NCBI RefSeq assembly: GCF_026151205.1
Contig: NC_087077.1
Location: 186,001 to 250,000, forward strand
Source: Bolinopsis microptera
Lineage: Eukaryota; Ctenophora; Tentaculata; Lobata; Bolinopsidae
Length of the DNA stretch: 64,000 nucleotides
Reading direction: 5' to 3'
The notes below the pieces were generated by a model, which saw only the letters and a list, made by a program, of their open reading frames with translations, did no database searches and was not told the DNA's origin. Shown here in pieces: positions 33,803 through 44,664 of the stretch. The stretch's first letter is position 1. Each line of letters opens with the position of its first letter. A program made the translations under genes and the position numbers.

Positions 33803-34625
33803 TTGAGTTGATTCTGCGAAACGTGGCTCTGAGTATATGACTTGCTAGTCGGATTTGGGACTCTAGGACGTGAGACTATAGTGTTCTGAGCCTATGACAA
33901 CGGGTATTTTAGCACGAATGAAATACCACAGGTGCAACTATTTATTAGCTCGTATTTACTCATGCATTAGGCACTTTTTATGAATTACCCTCATAATTTT
34001 AAAACGTTTCGCGATGTCTGACCTCTGAACCAGTTCTACTGATCATTATTCATTTGATTAAGTTTTGGAAGTTTTTCTCGGGGCCTTTGTTTATACTAGT
34101 TAGTTGATTGTATAAATGTATAGTAGTCATACTAATACTGTTCAGTATAATACTAAGCTCAAATATGATGAACTAGATCTATTTATATCGCAGTTATTAA
34201 ATTCACTTTAGTTAATCCTCGAAACAACAGCCACCTAGGCAAAACACCTGTGTCCTATTGTTGTTTGAAACTTGACTATCTAACACTTTAGAGTCAGACG
34301 GATTTTAAGACGGACTGTCGTTGTGAATGAGCCATAATCATTGTACAACATCAAATGATGGAGTACTTCGCTGTTTATTAGTCTCATGATTTTTCATTTG
34401 TCCTTGTCTTTTCCAACCTGATATTATCCAACTATCAGCATTGTACAACATGGCGCAGTATAAGTGTTTATCCTAATCAAACCAAAAACAAGACATTCTT
34501 CTAATATAATTTAAATATATCGTTCAAAGTGTCTCTTTAGCCTCTGAGTTGGTAAATATTTGAATCGTCTTTTAAAAGTCTGACACATTATTCTGTCAAT
34601 AAAAATTACCCAAAACTTCAAATAT
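33803..34625 (+). promoter_or_regulatory. 5' flank of the receptor gene, duplicated at 42504-43275
   Basis: Aligns by eye with 42504-43275 through landmarks TTTGGGACT, CCTATGACAACGG, CTCAAATATGATGAACTAGAT and CTTTTAAAAGTCTGA. The match stops just before the start codon at 34637. It presumably includes promoter and 5'UTR. Confidence 0.6.
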
Positions 34626-34636
34626 CAGGAGTTTAA

Positions 34637-35670
34637 ATGGCATTACAACAGTCTGATACAGCAGATAAGATAATCGGTTATTCTCTTGCGATAATCCTTG
34701 GTGTTTCGTTGGTGGGCAACGTGTCAGCATTCTTCTACTTCTGGCCGAATAGACGCAAATCCCTCCCAAATAAACTCTACATCCTGATAGTTATTGTAGA
34801 CATCATCACCAGTGTCTCATCTGTTCCTGTCATATCTTCGCTTCTGAACAACAGGAAACCATCGCTTTTTTCTAGCTCTGCTTTATGCTACACCTATACT
34901 ATGGCAGCTAATTATGCAGGTGAGAATGTCAATGTTCCTGGTTGCTGTTTTGAGTATCACGAGAACTATCGCTATTGTCTTTCCACACAAAGTCAGAGAG
35001 ATCAAGACAAAGTTAGTGGTGATGGTAATCGGTGGCTATGCAGTTTTTATGATAATCATTGATGGGGTATTCCTTGCCCAAAGCTGGTTCACAACCTGAG
35101 TACAACCAATTCATAGTTGGCTGCACTCTGGAAAGTACGGAGACTATCCCGCTTGGAGCCAGAAATTTGTACGTTACCAAAGCTGAAATTGAAATCTTTG
35201 CACCGTCGGTAGCTGTTTTTGTGAGTTTCATAATTGGAATAGTAGCTCTGATGAAAAAGAAAGTTTCCCCAATTGCCTCCAACAAAGCTGTTACGACAGC
35301 CAAAATATCAAGACAAGTTTCCGTGACAATTGCTTTATTTGCAGCCGTATTTCTGGTGTGCAACACGCCTGCTATCATTATATACTCACTTTCATATTCG
35401 GTGGCTTATAAATACTCAGCAAAAGCAAGGGAATTCATTGGAGAAACAAAGTGGTACGGATATTTGATGATGTTTTGTTTCCCCTTGTTCCTAAATGCTG
35501 CACTCAACCCGTGTCTTTATCTGATTAGAATGCCGCGGTACAAGGACGTGACTAAACAGAGGATCTCCCTGCTTGCTCTTGGGGTAAGCAGCACTTTGAT
35601 CGGAATGCGTAGTGCTACTAGAGATACAGAGGGGAGAGACTCACAGCAACAGGCTTTGGAGCATGCGTAG
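34637..35670 (+). pseudogene. rhodopsin-type (class A) GPCR with two frameshifts
   Basis: Seven membrane segments are spread over three frames. Frame of ATG 34637: TM1 with GNVSAFFYF and TM2 with KLYILIVIVDIITS, to about 34915. Next frame, 34914-35099: TM3 ending SITRTIAIVFP (Arg of the DRY position kept, Asp and Tyr replaced) and TM4. Third frame from about 35060: the ECL2 Cys (IVGCTL), TM5, TM6 with VFLVCNTPA and TM7 with the canonical NPCLY. Two small indels, near 34914 and 35060-35100, break it, so it is a pseudogene unless they are sequencing errors or unseen introns. The ligand is unknown. The C-terminal tail carries a short tandem duplication. Confidence 0.75.
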
Positions 35671-35718
35671 TGCTACTAGAGAGGGGAGGGACTCACAGCA
35701 GCAGGCTTTGGAGAATAT
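35607..35718 (+). repeat. tandem duplication of about 55 bp at the receptor C-terminus
   Basis: The block ATGCGTAGTGCTACTAGAGA through CAGGCTTTGGAG occurs twice in a row. The first copy is in frame and the stop falls at the start of the second. Downstream, 35742-35770 holds a perfect GAACAATGGG / CCCATTGTTC hairpin. Confidence 0.85.
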
Positions 35719-37169
35719 TTGAACTTTACGGACGACTGGCTTGAACAATGGGCTACCACCCATTGTTCAGACAATCTCATTCTGGATCGGACAAGGTTTT
35801 TTCTTTACGAATAATTTGTTAATTATTGTAATTCAATGGGTGGTAGAAAGTGGCATAAGAAATAAGCATTGTAAATGATAAAGGCCAAAAACATTGTGGC
35901 TCAGTACTCGTTGATCTTTTGATAATGAGACAACAGTATTGACAATTTGTCTGGAAAGCTTATCCCAATGTTCAATAATGTACACCATGTTCCTACGCAC
36001 TTAACGCACTTTTAAAACCTCACGCACTTAACACACGAAACAAGTCAAAAATACGTACGAATAAATACCGTTTTTACTTTTTAGAAGATATTCAATATAT
36101 TGAATAATCACACTTTTTAAAAATAATCTTAGGCTACCATACTACTACTTACTAGTAGTAATATTTGGTTTACACTATACAGTGTACATTTACAATAATA
36201 CTGTCACCATGAAAGTCCATCTCTTATTAACTGATCTAAGGAGTAAGGAGACTATAAAAATAGTGGAAGCTTATTGTTAGAATATATTTACATAACTTAC
36301 CTGCAGGGGGCCCCAGGCTATAATGTTCATAAACAATAGTCATAGAGATTCGGCGGAATGACCTAGGCTGAGCGCCGCCCAGTAATTACATGACAAGATA
36401 ATAATAATAAATAATAACAAATGATAATAAAGATTATGGCCACATAGCCATCTCTACAAGGCTCAACCGAACTGCACTCAACTCGATTGCAGTTCACACA
36501 ATAGTATTTAAAGATATCTTTCTAGTATGAAAAGTAACTGTTTTTCATAACCTTTGTTTTTAATTTCTTGCTAATATTTTATGATCTGTTGTTTTAATTG
36601 TGTAAATGTGCCTCCGGAGAACGCACTTCACGCACTTTTCCCGAAAAAAAAATGACACACGAACCAACTATGTTGTACATTTTTGAAATGTCTCCATAAC
36701 AATGACGGCTAACAACTATTTAAAGGAGGCCGATTAAAAGTAGCTGTGTAAGTATAATTGATATCACGTAATATTTCGTGAAACAGGTCCTACTGCAAAC
36801 CACGAATCCATATCACTATCAGTGATACCAAGATGTTTGTCATGTATATTTAATTTAAATTTTGTTACTTGAGAATCGTAAACAGAGGGTTCTTGCTTCA
36901 AAGGGGCAAGCAAAATCGTTGATTTATCGTAATAATAATATTAATGGCATAACTATTGACTCATGATGATTTATATTATTGATGTCATGATGATGCTAAT
37001 GCTCTAATGGTATTATCATGACAATGCCAAAGGTATATTAATCTTACTTATAAAGCAAGCTTGTTCATAGTCATTAGCATCTCTGTTTTGTGCAGTTTTT
37101 GTTACATGTTGATAATCTAGCTCTCTTATCTCTATTTTATCGCTACATTATAACTGCCATTGTGCGGGT
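35719..37169. other. AT-rich stretch without a gene; one interspersed repeat
   Basis: At 36300-36400 lies a reversed copy of a repeat of about 90 bp (AACCTGG/GGCGGAATGAC type) also found at 42040-42120 and 44665-44765. Otherwise nothing recognised. Confidence 0.45.
36300..36400 (-). repeat. short interspersed repeat, copy 1 of 3
   Basis: Reversed it reads GCGCTCAGCCT, CATTCCGCC, ATGAACATTATAGCCTGGGG, matching 42040-42120 and 44665-44765. Possibly a SINE-like or short DNA element. Confidence 0.6.
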
Positions 37170-37179
37170 ACTGTGTTTT

Positions 37180-38690
37180 TACTTTATACAAGGACGCTCT
37201 AGCTCCCACCATAGCCAAGCTCTGGCAGCTATCCTTTGATACTTCGGACATCGCTGAGATGTTCCGCTCCCAGAGTATCATCCCTATCTTCAAGAAGGGG
37301 AGCAAGGCTTTAGCCGCTAACTACAGGCCGGTTTCCCTGACCTCTCACCTCATCAAACTCTGTGAACGCATCATGCGCAACCAGATGGTCAACTTCCTTG
37401 AACGCAACAACATGTTCAACCCTGATCAGCATGGTTTCCAAAAAGGCAAGAACTGCCTCACTCAGCTTCTCCATCACATCGAGGATATAATCTGCGATCT
37501 CAACCTCGACAAAAATGCTGACGTGCTCTACCTCGACTTCAGCAAAGCCTTTGATAAGGTTGACCACAAGATTCTTCTCAAGAAGATCCAGGCCTTTGCA
37601 CTTTGGTATCCGTGGTAAGCTCTACGACTGGATAGCCAGCTTTCTTACTGGCAGAAAGCAGCATGTTATCGTGGATGGGGTCATGTCCACGATCATCGAT
37701 GTCATCAGTGGGGTTCCTCAGGGTACTGTCCTAGGTCCCCTTCTCTTCCTCATATACATTGACGACATCTTCTCCGTTGTCAAGCACAGCAAGATCAAAG
37801 TGTTTGCAGATGACTCGAAGCTCCACAAAGATATATCTTCCCATATCGATCGCATCCTTCTCCAAGAAGATCTTCTCTCGGTTGTGAATTGGGCTGATGC
37901 TAACAACATGGAGCTTAACGAGGAAAAGTTCCAGCTTCTACAACACGGCAAACTACCAGACTTGAAGCAGCCCTACATCCTACCATCTGGAGAGACTCTT
38001 AAGGGCTCTGACCACGTGAAGGACCTGGGTGTCTATATCGACCCAGACCTCAACTGGCGCACTCACATAGCGATGAAGTCTGCCAAAGCCAGAAACATGG
38101 CTAGCTGGGTGCTACGCACCTTCATCTCCAGGGATGTAACGACCATGATGCTCCTGTACAAGTCCTACGTACGATCTCATCTGGAATACTGCTGTCCTCT
38201 GTGGTCTCCTCACATGCAGTGCGAAATTATCAAACTCGAAGCAGTTCAACGATCCTTCACTGCTAAAATCCAGGGTCTTGGAAGTCTCAACTACTGGGAA
38301 CGCCTCCGTCGCCTGTCTATGTACTCCCTTCAGAGGCGGCGTGAGAGATACACTATCATCCTAGTTTGGAAGATCTATAACAATCTCGCTCCAAACAGTA
38401 TGAACATCAACTTCCGCGAGACCTCACGATACGGAACTACGTGTATACGACCACTATGGTCCTCCAAGTACAATAGTGTCAATAACCTGAGGTTCAACTC
38501 CTTTGCCTCTAGAGCCTCTGCACTGTACAACGTGGTCCCTCCTAGCATCAAGTCCCTCCTAACCTTGACCACTTTCAAACCTGCTCTTGATGCTTTCCTC
38601 AATGAATTCCCTGACACTCCACCAACACCTGGGTACACTGGACAGAACAGGAACTCAATGCTGGAGTGGGCCGGTGGCACATGTCTCTGA
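37180..38690 (+). pseudogene. non-LTR reverse transcriptase with one frameshift
   Basis: The frame at 37180-37618 carries IIPIFKKGSK, NYRPVSLTS and LYLDFSKAFDKVDH. The next frame (to the stop at 38690) resumes at FGIRGKLYDW with GVPQGTVLGPLLF and the catalytic FADD (37803-37814). A one-base loss near 37600 separates them. Endonuclease and ORF1 are missing. The C-terminal part (LYKSYVRSHLEYCCPLW) is typical of CR1/Jockey-group RTs. Confidence 0.85.
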
Positions 38691-38790
38691 CGTGCTACTA
38701 CTTGGCGGTGGAGATGCAAGACATTCTTGGCCTGGTAGCACTCTAGCTCGGAACTCAACCCAAGTAACCCAAGTAAGTAAGTAACAAGTA
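37180..38790 (+). mobile_element. 5'-truncated LINE with AAGT-type tail
   Basis: Carries the RT described at 37180-38690 and ends in CAAGTAACCCAAGTAAGTAAGTAA, a short-repeat tail. Its protein part is much richer in G+C and in C-ending codons than the neighbourhood, marking it as foreign to its surroundings. Confidence 0.75.
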
Positions 38791-38810
38791 CAAGTACACG
38801 ATGGATGATG

Positions 38811-40895
38811 TAATCCTGGACCAGGCAAAAGTCGTGCTCACATTGGGACGTCCGCTCGGTTTCTCGATGTAATCCGACTTATATGGTCCTAAATAGCACT
38901 AATTACTCGGGTACACTTTTTCACCAGTGGAGCATTTCTCGGAATCACGCCCTTTTTGACCGCACCCATATCGCGACCCCCACTATAAATTATCTCGGCT
39001 TCTGATTGAGATACAGACCTCAGACATATACCAAAATGTGCCTAAGATGCATGTTTATATTAGTGCTATGAAGATACTTAAGGCCTAAGAGACTTATTTT
39101 TTGAGAAATCGCCAAAAATCCGATTTTACTATAATATAACAGTCTTGCAAGTAACAATTATTACATTTATTTCAAGATATCTCAGCTTCTGATTGGAGCT
39201 AAGCGCTCATCTTGGGCATTAAAATGGTCAGAATCATCAAATTAAGTGGGGTAGAGCATGGTTTTAAAGTCTTCAGACTTCAGGTTGTTGAGTTATTAGG
39301 TCAGATCCCATTTTTATGCTCTCGCGAGTAGCGATTGATGCACTTATTTCAAGATATCTCAGCTTCTGATTGGAGCTAAGCGTTCATCTTGGACATTGAA
39401 ATGGTCAGAATCATCACATTGAGTGGGGTAGAGCATAGTTTTAAAGTCTTGAGACTTAAGGTTGTTGATTTATTAGGTCAGATCCCATTTTTACGCTCTC
39501 GCGAGTAGCGATTGATGCACTTATTTCAAGATATCTCAGCTTCTGATTGGAGCTAAGCGTTCATCTTGGGCATTGGAATGGTCAGAATCATCGCATTGAG
39601 TGGGGTAGAGCATAGTTTTAAAGTCTTTAGACTTCAGGTTGTTGAGTTATTAGGTCAGATCCCATGTTTACGCTCTCGCGAGTAGCGATTGATGCACTTA
39701 TTTCAAGATATCTCAGCTTCTGATTGGAGCTAAGCGTTCATCTTGGGCATTGGAATGGTCAGAATCATCACATTGAGTGGGGTAGAGCATAGTTTTAAAG
39801 TCTTGAGACTTCAGGTTGTTGAGTTATTAGGTCAGATACCATTTTTACGCTCTCGCAAGTAGCGATTGCCAAGAAATATCAATAAAATTTCACTAAAACC
39901 TCTAGCCCTAGGAACATTCATTACCCCACTTAATTTGATCATTCTGACCATTCTAATGCCTATGATAAGCGGTTAGCTTCAATCAGAAGCTGAGATATCT
40001 TGTAATAAGTGTGTCAATCGCTACTCGCGAAAGTGTAAAAATATGTTTTAACCTAATAATTCAACAACCTGAAGTCTGAAGACTTTTAAACAACGCTTTA
40101 CCCCACTCAATGTGATGATTCTGACCATTTCAATGCCCAAGATGAACGCTTAGCTCCAATCAGAAGCTGAGATATGTTGAAATAAGTGCAACAATCGCTA
40201 CTCGCGAGAGCATAAAAATGGGATCTGACCTAATAACTCAACAACCTTAAGTCTCAAGACTTTAAAACTATGCTCTACCCCACTCAATGCGATGATTCTG
40301 ACCATTCCAATGCCCAAGATGAACGCTTAGCTCCAATCAGAAGCTGAGATATCTTGAAATAAGTGCATCAATCGCTACTCGCGAGAGCATAAAAATGGGA
40401 TCTGACCTAATAACTCAACAACCTGAAGTCTGAAGACTTTAAAACCATGCTCTACCCCACTTAATTTGATGATTCTGACCATTTCAATGTCCAAGATGAA
40501 CGCTTAGCTCCAATCAGAAGCTGAGATATCTTGAAATAAATGTAATAATTGTTACTTGCAAGACTGTTATATTATAGTAAAATCGGATTTTTGGCGATTT
40601 CTCAAAAACTAAGTCTCTTAGGCCTTAAGTATCTTCATAGCACTAATATAAACATGCATCTTAGGCACATTTTGGTATATGTCTGAGGTCTGTATCTCAA
40701 TCAGAAGCTGAGATAATCTATAGTGGGGGTCGCGAAATGGGCGCGGTCAAAAAGGGCGTGATTCCGAGAAATGCCCCACTGGTGAAAAAGTGTATCCGAG
40801 TAATTAGTGTTATTTAGGACCATATAAGTCGGATTACATCGAGAAACCGAGCGGACGTCCCAATGTGAGCAGGACTTTTGCCTGGTCCAGGATTA
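38811..40895. mobile_element. 2.1-kb fold-back element with 177-bp tandem units in each arm
   Basis: The two halves are near-complementary end to end: TAATCCTGGACCAGGC at 38811 pairs with GCCTGGTCCAGGATTA ending at 40895. Each arm has an outer unique part of about 350 bp and inner tandem units; left-arm units start with TTCAAGATAT at 39171, 39348, 39525 and 39702, exactly 177 bp apart. The centre is near 39880. It is flanked by ATGATG at 38805-38810 and 40896-40901, or by TA if the outer TA is the duplicated site. No protein-coding frame. Confidence 0.9.
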
Positions 40896-40903
40896 ATGAT
40901 GAA

Positions 40904-41761
40904 ATGGATATTCTTCAAAGATTGTCAAATTTCTCTTCCTACATTACCGATAACCATCAGGTCTATAACTCTTGTTTCACTGAACTCTCGGAAGCTATGA
41001 ACTGTGACCATGAAAATGAGTTTTCAGCTGAAACGTTCAAAAAGCCAGTGAAGGCAGTTTTAGTCAAACATTTGTATAATGCGTATCGGACTACCAGTGA
41101 TCATGTAGATACGTTTCTGGAAATCAAAAAAGATATGGAGGAGTTGAAGAGCGATCTTATCCGATCGCAAAGTACTGTTATCAAGCTGCAGGCTGAACTT
41201 CTGGAAAGCAAATCGAAGCAATTGGAATCCGTGCACTCCACCGTCAAGACCACCGTCCAGGACACTGTTCAAGCTGGGATAATCACATTCAGTCAAGCTG
41301 TTTCGAAAGCCGCACCTGTACTCACAGAAGAGAGCTTGAAAAAGGTTGTACAGAATGTTATATCAGAAGAGGATCGAACTAAGAATGTGTTAATATTTGG
41401 TTTCGAGGAGACTAGTGAAGAGAATCTGAATCATGAAGTTGGCGAGATATTTCAGCAGATTGAAGAAAAGCCACACTTCGAAGCTGTCCGGGTTGGGAAG
41501 AAGTCAGCTGAAAAGATTAGACCAGTTAAAGTTTCTTTTGAAAATTCGAGTACAGTCCATCAGATATTAGTGAAAGCCAAAGAACTGAGACTGATTTCAC
41601 GTCATAAAACTGTTTTCATTTCTCCGGACCGATCACCTGAGGAACGAACTATCCATCAGCAGTTGGTCTTAGAGATGAAACAGATCGCCAAAGAAGACAC
41701 AAATAAACATTATTATATCAGAAGTGGTAAAATTTGTTGTAAGGACAAGATAGTGGAGTGA
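40904..41761 (+). CDS. retrotransposon ORF1-type protein
   Basis: 285 residues from the ATG at 40904; the open frame reaches back to 40865 but only within the fold-back element. The N-terminal half is helical and coiled-coil-like (about residues 70-130, KDMEELKSDL, KLQAELLESK). The C-terminal half reads RTKNVLIFGFEE, RPVKVSFEN and ISPDRSPEERTIHQQLV, the RNA-binding-plus-C-terminal-domain pattern of many non-LTR ORF1 proteins. It would bind element RNA. No RT follows; the unit ends in an ATTTC-repeat tail at about 41985-42025. The fold-back element sits exactly at its 5' end. Confidence 0.7.
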   Translation: MDILQRLSNFSSYITDNHQVYNSCFTELSEAMNCDHENEFSAETFKKPVKAVLVKHLYNAYRTTSDHVDTFLEIKKDMEELKSDLIRSQSTVIKLQAELLESKSKQLESVHSTVKTTVQDTVQAGIITFSQAVSKAAPVLTEESLKKVVQNVISEEDRTKNVLIFGFEETSEENLNHEVGEIFQQIEEKPHFEAVRVGKKSAEKIRPVKVSFENSSTVHQILVKAKELRLISRHKTVFISPDRSPEERTIHQQLVLEMKQIAKEDTNKHYYIRSGKICCKDKIVE

Positions 41762-41984
41762 ACGATTTATAATAATGTTTAATGATATACATTATACATC
41801 CTTAAGTTGTTTTTTTACCGTTGCTATGCTAACTTTTAATGTCAATAAGTAATTTAGTTTTGGATTTTTATATCATACTCATTAACTGAATATCTTAGTT
41901 TGGGTTATATTCATAGGCCAGCCGCTTTGACATCGGCAATCTTTATTTTTATTTGGATTGTTGATATAAGCGGGATAAAAATGC

Positions 41985-42026
41985 TTTATTTCATTTCATT
42001 TCATTTCATTTCATTTTCATTTCATC
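41985..42026 (+). repeat. (ATTTC)n tail of the ORF1-only element
   Basis: Six or seven units of TTTCA/ATTTC following about 220 bp of non-coding sequence after the ORF stop. A microsatellite 3' end is usual for several non-LTR families. Confidence 0.7.
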
Positions 42027-42039
42027 GTCTAAGTTAATG

Positions 42040-42120
42040 GGTGGCACACAGCCTGTAATTCCGCCGCATCATCAATGAACATTAAGCCTGGGGTCCCCAC
42101 TCCCCAGGTAACCTTTTAAA
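42040..42120 (+). repeat. short interspersed repeat, copy 2 of 3
   Basis: CACAGCCTGTAATTCCGCCG, then AATGAACATTAAGCCTGGGG. Partners at 36300-36400 (reversed) and 44665-44765. Confidence 0.6.
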
Positions 42121-42503
42121 ACTCTTTAGGCGACCCCACGTACGTCGTACGACCTCGTGAGGTTCACTAGATAGCTGAGTTTCTTACACTCTCTGAAGTT
42201 TTGTTAATGTGTTCACACAACGGTTACATTTTCATGTTCTATCACTATTATAATTCAGACGTTATTTCCTGTGTGGTGTGTATGTCATTGTCTGTAAGAG
42301 TGAGAGTGTCAGACAAGAAGTAGACTAATGGAAAACTGGATAATAGATAAAAATATTAAACACTTTCACATTCACAGCAAAGTAATGCGCAGGTGTTGCG
42401 AGTGCATGTGCTAAGATCATTATAGTAGCATTCCTTTTTCTGTGATTGCTTTGTTATCAGTTTGTACTACATTTTAAATTTAATCGTTCATATCGACGAG
42501 AGT

Positions 42504-43275
42504 TGTCTGATTCTGAAACATCTGGCTCAGAGGATACGACTATTCGGGTACGGTTTGGGACTTTAGATTCTGGACCCGACTATAGCTCGGATCCTATGAC
42601 AACGGTTATTCTAGCATGAATGTAACTGTAATGTTAATACCACATGTGCGACTATTTACTAATTACTACTACTTGCTTGTATTTACTCATAAATAAAGAA
42701 ATAAGGTACATTTTATGGACTAGTAATCACCTGCCCTTATGATTTTTTAAAAGGGTTCCCGATGTCTGGACTCAGTACAATAGCCAATAGTCATACTGTT
42801 CAGTATACTCAGCTCAAATATGATGAACTAGATATCTTTATTTTGCAACTTTTATCGCAGTAATTCACTACGTTGTGAGTAATTTCCTAAAACAATAAAA
42901 CCTAGTGTCTAACTATTTGTGTTTTATTGCTGTTTGAATTGAATTTAGATTATCTGTAGCTTAAGAATTTCAGACGGTGGTGTTGTATTTTGTGTTTGCA
43001 CAGTCGTTGTGCATGAGTTCATGAAGTAACTATGGACATGGAGTAATTATAATCAAACCGAAACGATCAGAAGATTTTTATCAAGTGAATGAGATATTTT
43101 CCTAATATGATTTAAATCTTTTGTTCGATCAATCACAAAATTGTCGAACTTTCTTTTCAGACTATGTTCAATAGCCAAATCTATCCATAACTCCAAATGC
43201 CTCTTTGAGTTGGTAATAATTTGAGTCGTCTTTTAAAAGTCTGATCCACTATTCTTTTTATCAAAATAACCTAAA
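42504..43275 (+). repeat. copy of the GPCR 5' flank without the gene
   Basis: Follows 33803-34620 over its whole length with small indels and substitutions, up to CTTTTAAAAGTCTGATCC and AAAATAACCTAAAAC. Then, where the start codon would follow within a few bases, it meets the CCGG-rich element at 43278. No receptor coding sequence is seen downstream. Confidence 0.75.
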
Positions 43276-43277
43276 AC

Positions 43278-43460
43278 CAGTGATCGACCGGGATCCCGGC
43301 CCCGGCCCCGGATACGGCCGGGATTTGTGTTTTTTCCCCGGCCCCGGCCCCGGCAAAATAATTTTAAAAATCCCGGCCCCGGCCCCGGCCCCTGCCAGAG
43401 TGCAGAGGCCACCAATCCCGGCCCCGGCCCCGGCTGTTTTTGTCAATTTTTGCCGGGATT
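43278..43460 (+). mobile_element. GC-rich element end with CCCGGCC repeats, hAT-like
   Basis: Starts CAGTGATCGACCGGGATCCC and has runs of CCCGGCCCCGGCCCCGG separated by AT-rich spacers. CAGTG-type ends followed by such repeats are found in some hAT transposons (from memory). No matching other end was found, so the call is tentative. The open frames across it are repeat artefacts. Confidence 0.4.
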
Positions 43461-43689
43461 TCTCGTATTTTCTGCCTCAATTTAAACCGATAGATTATCA
43501 GAATTTATTTTGATTTTTAGACTTAAATTAAACACAAAATTTTCGGTAACATGAGATCGAGTGAAAAATATAAATACAAGGACTTGACATCATTCCAGTT
43601 TGGTGTAATTATACTTAAACAATAAACATTGTGTAGCTGCCTTCTAGGTTGACCTTGAAGCTAGCTCACATTGATACGAGTTTCCGGGG

Positions 43690-44605
43690 CAGCCACGTCC
43701 ATATTTGGTCCAAATTAGGCCCAATTTAGCCAAATACCCTGAACATGCCCAAAATCCAGATTTGAGGTGCTCTACTTGTAGCTAGTGGTCCCTTGAACTC
43801 GTATATGAATTTTAATCAAGATTGGACAAAAAATGACTGAGTTATGAGCCAAAAACCATATGACCATATTTGGGCATACGCACCAAATTTGATCGATTTT
43901 GGCCCATAATTTGGTCAAATATCAATATTTTTGAATGAAACCAACTTTATATGGAAGGTAAGCCTATACTACACATTATCTATGATTATCAGCTCAGTAT
44001 CTACCTAACTGTGGATTCTGTGGTCAAATAATCGCAAAAAATGAACAAAATCGCCCATGCCCCATATCGCCCATAATTGCAAAACTGACTTTGCTCAAAA
44101 CAATAGAACTCAATAGGGTTTCAATATCTTTACATGAAATTTTCAGAACCAACGTAGAATCGCATTTCGACCTTAAGTTTTGTATTGGAATTTTGAGTTA
44201 GGCCTTTAAAAAAATTTGGCGGCCAAATTCCAAAATTTGCAATGCTAAATTCAGACAAAATTTATGGTCATATGGTTTTTGGCTCATAACTCAGTCATTT
44301 TTTGTCCAATCTTGATTAAAATTCATATACGAGTTCAGGGGACCACTAGCTACAAGTAGAGCACCTAACATCTGGATTTTGGGCATGTTCAGGGTATTTG
44401 GCTAAATTGGGCCTAATTTGGACCAAATATGGGCGTGGCTGCCGGGCTGCCCCGCGGGCACCGTTTGGCGGTTGGGGTCCGGGACCCCCTCAAAAGTTCG
44501 GTCACTGGTCCTAGTTTGTTGGTCAACTGCTATCTCGAAACAAAGTTTCACAAAAAAAATCAGGGTGAAAATCAGGGTGAACCCCCCCCCCCCCCCCCCC
44601 CGTAC
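43690..44605. mobile_element. fold-back element, family 2, copy 2
   Basis: Arms 43690-44170 and 44265-44470 onward share TATTTGGTCCAAATTAGGCC, ATTGGACAAAAAATGACTGA and GGTGCTCTACTTGTAGCTAG with copy 1 at 30303-31416. The right end reaches GGACCCCCTC and a 20-base C run at 44582-44601, which mirrors the G run that starts copy 1. Confidence 0.8.
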
Positions 44606-44664
44606 GACATCTCGTTTACTGTTTACGCAATCAATGTCTGAAAGGCTACACACGTCGCATATGT

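Noticed and set aside
39171-40530. Regular repeats as a possible CRISPR-like array
   Set aside because: The 177-bp units are adjacent with no unique spacers and are mirrored in a palindrome; the host is eukaryotic.
43233-43513. Gly/Pro-rich frames at 43.2-43.5 kb
   Set aside because: Products of the CCCGGCC repeat.
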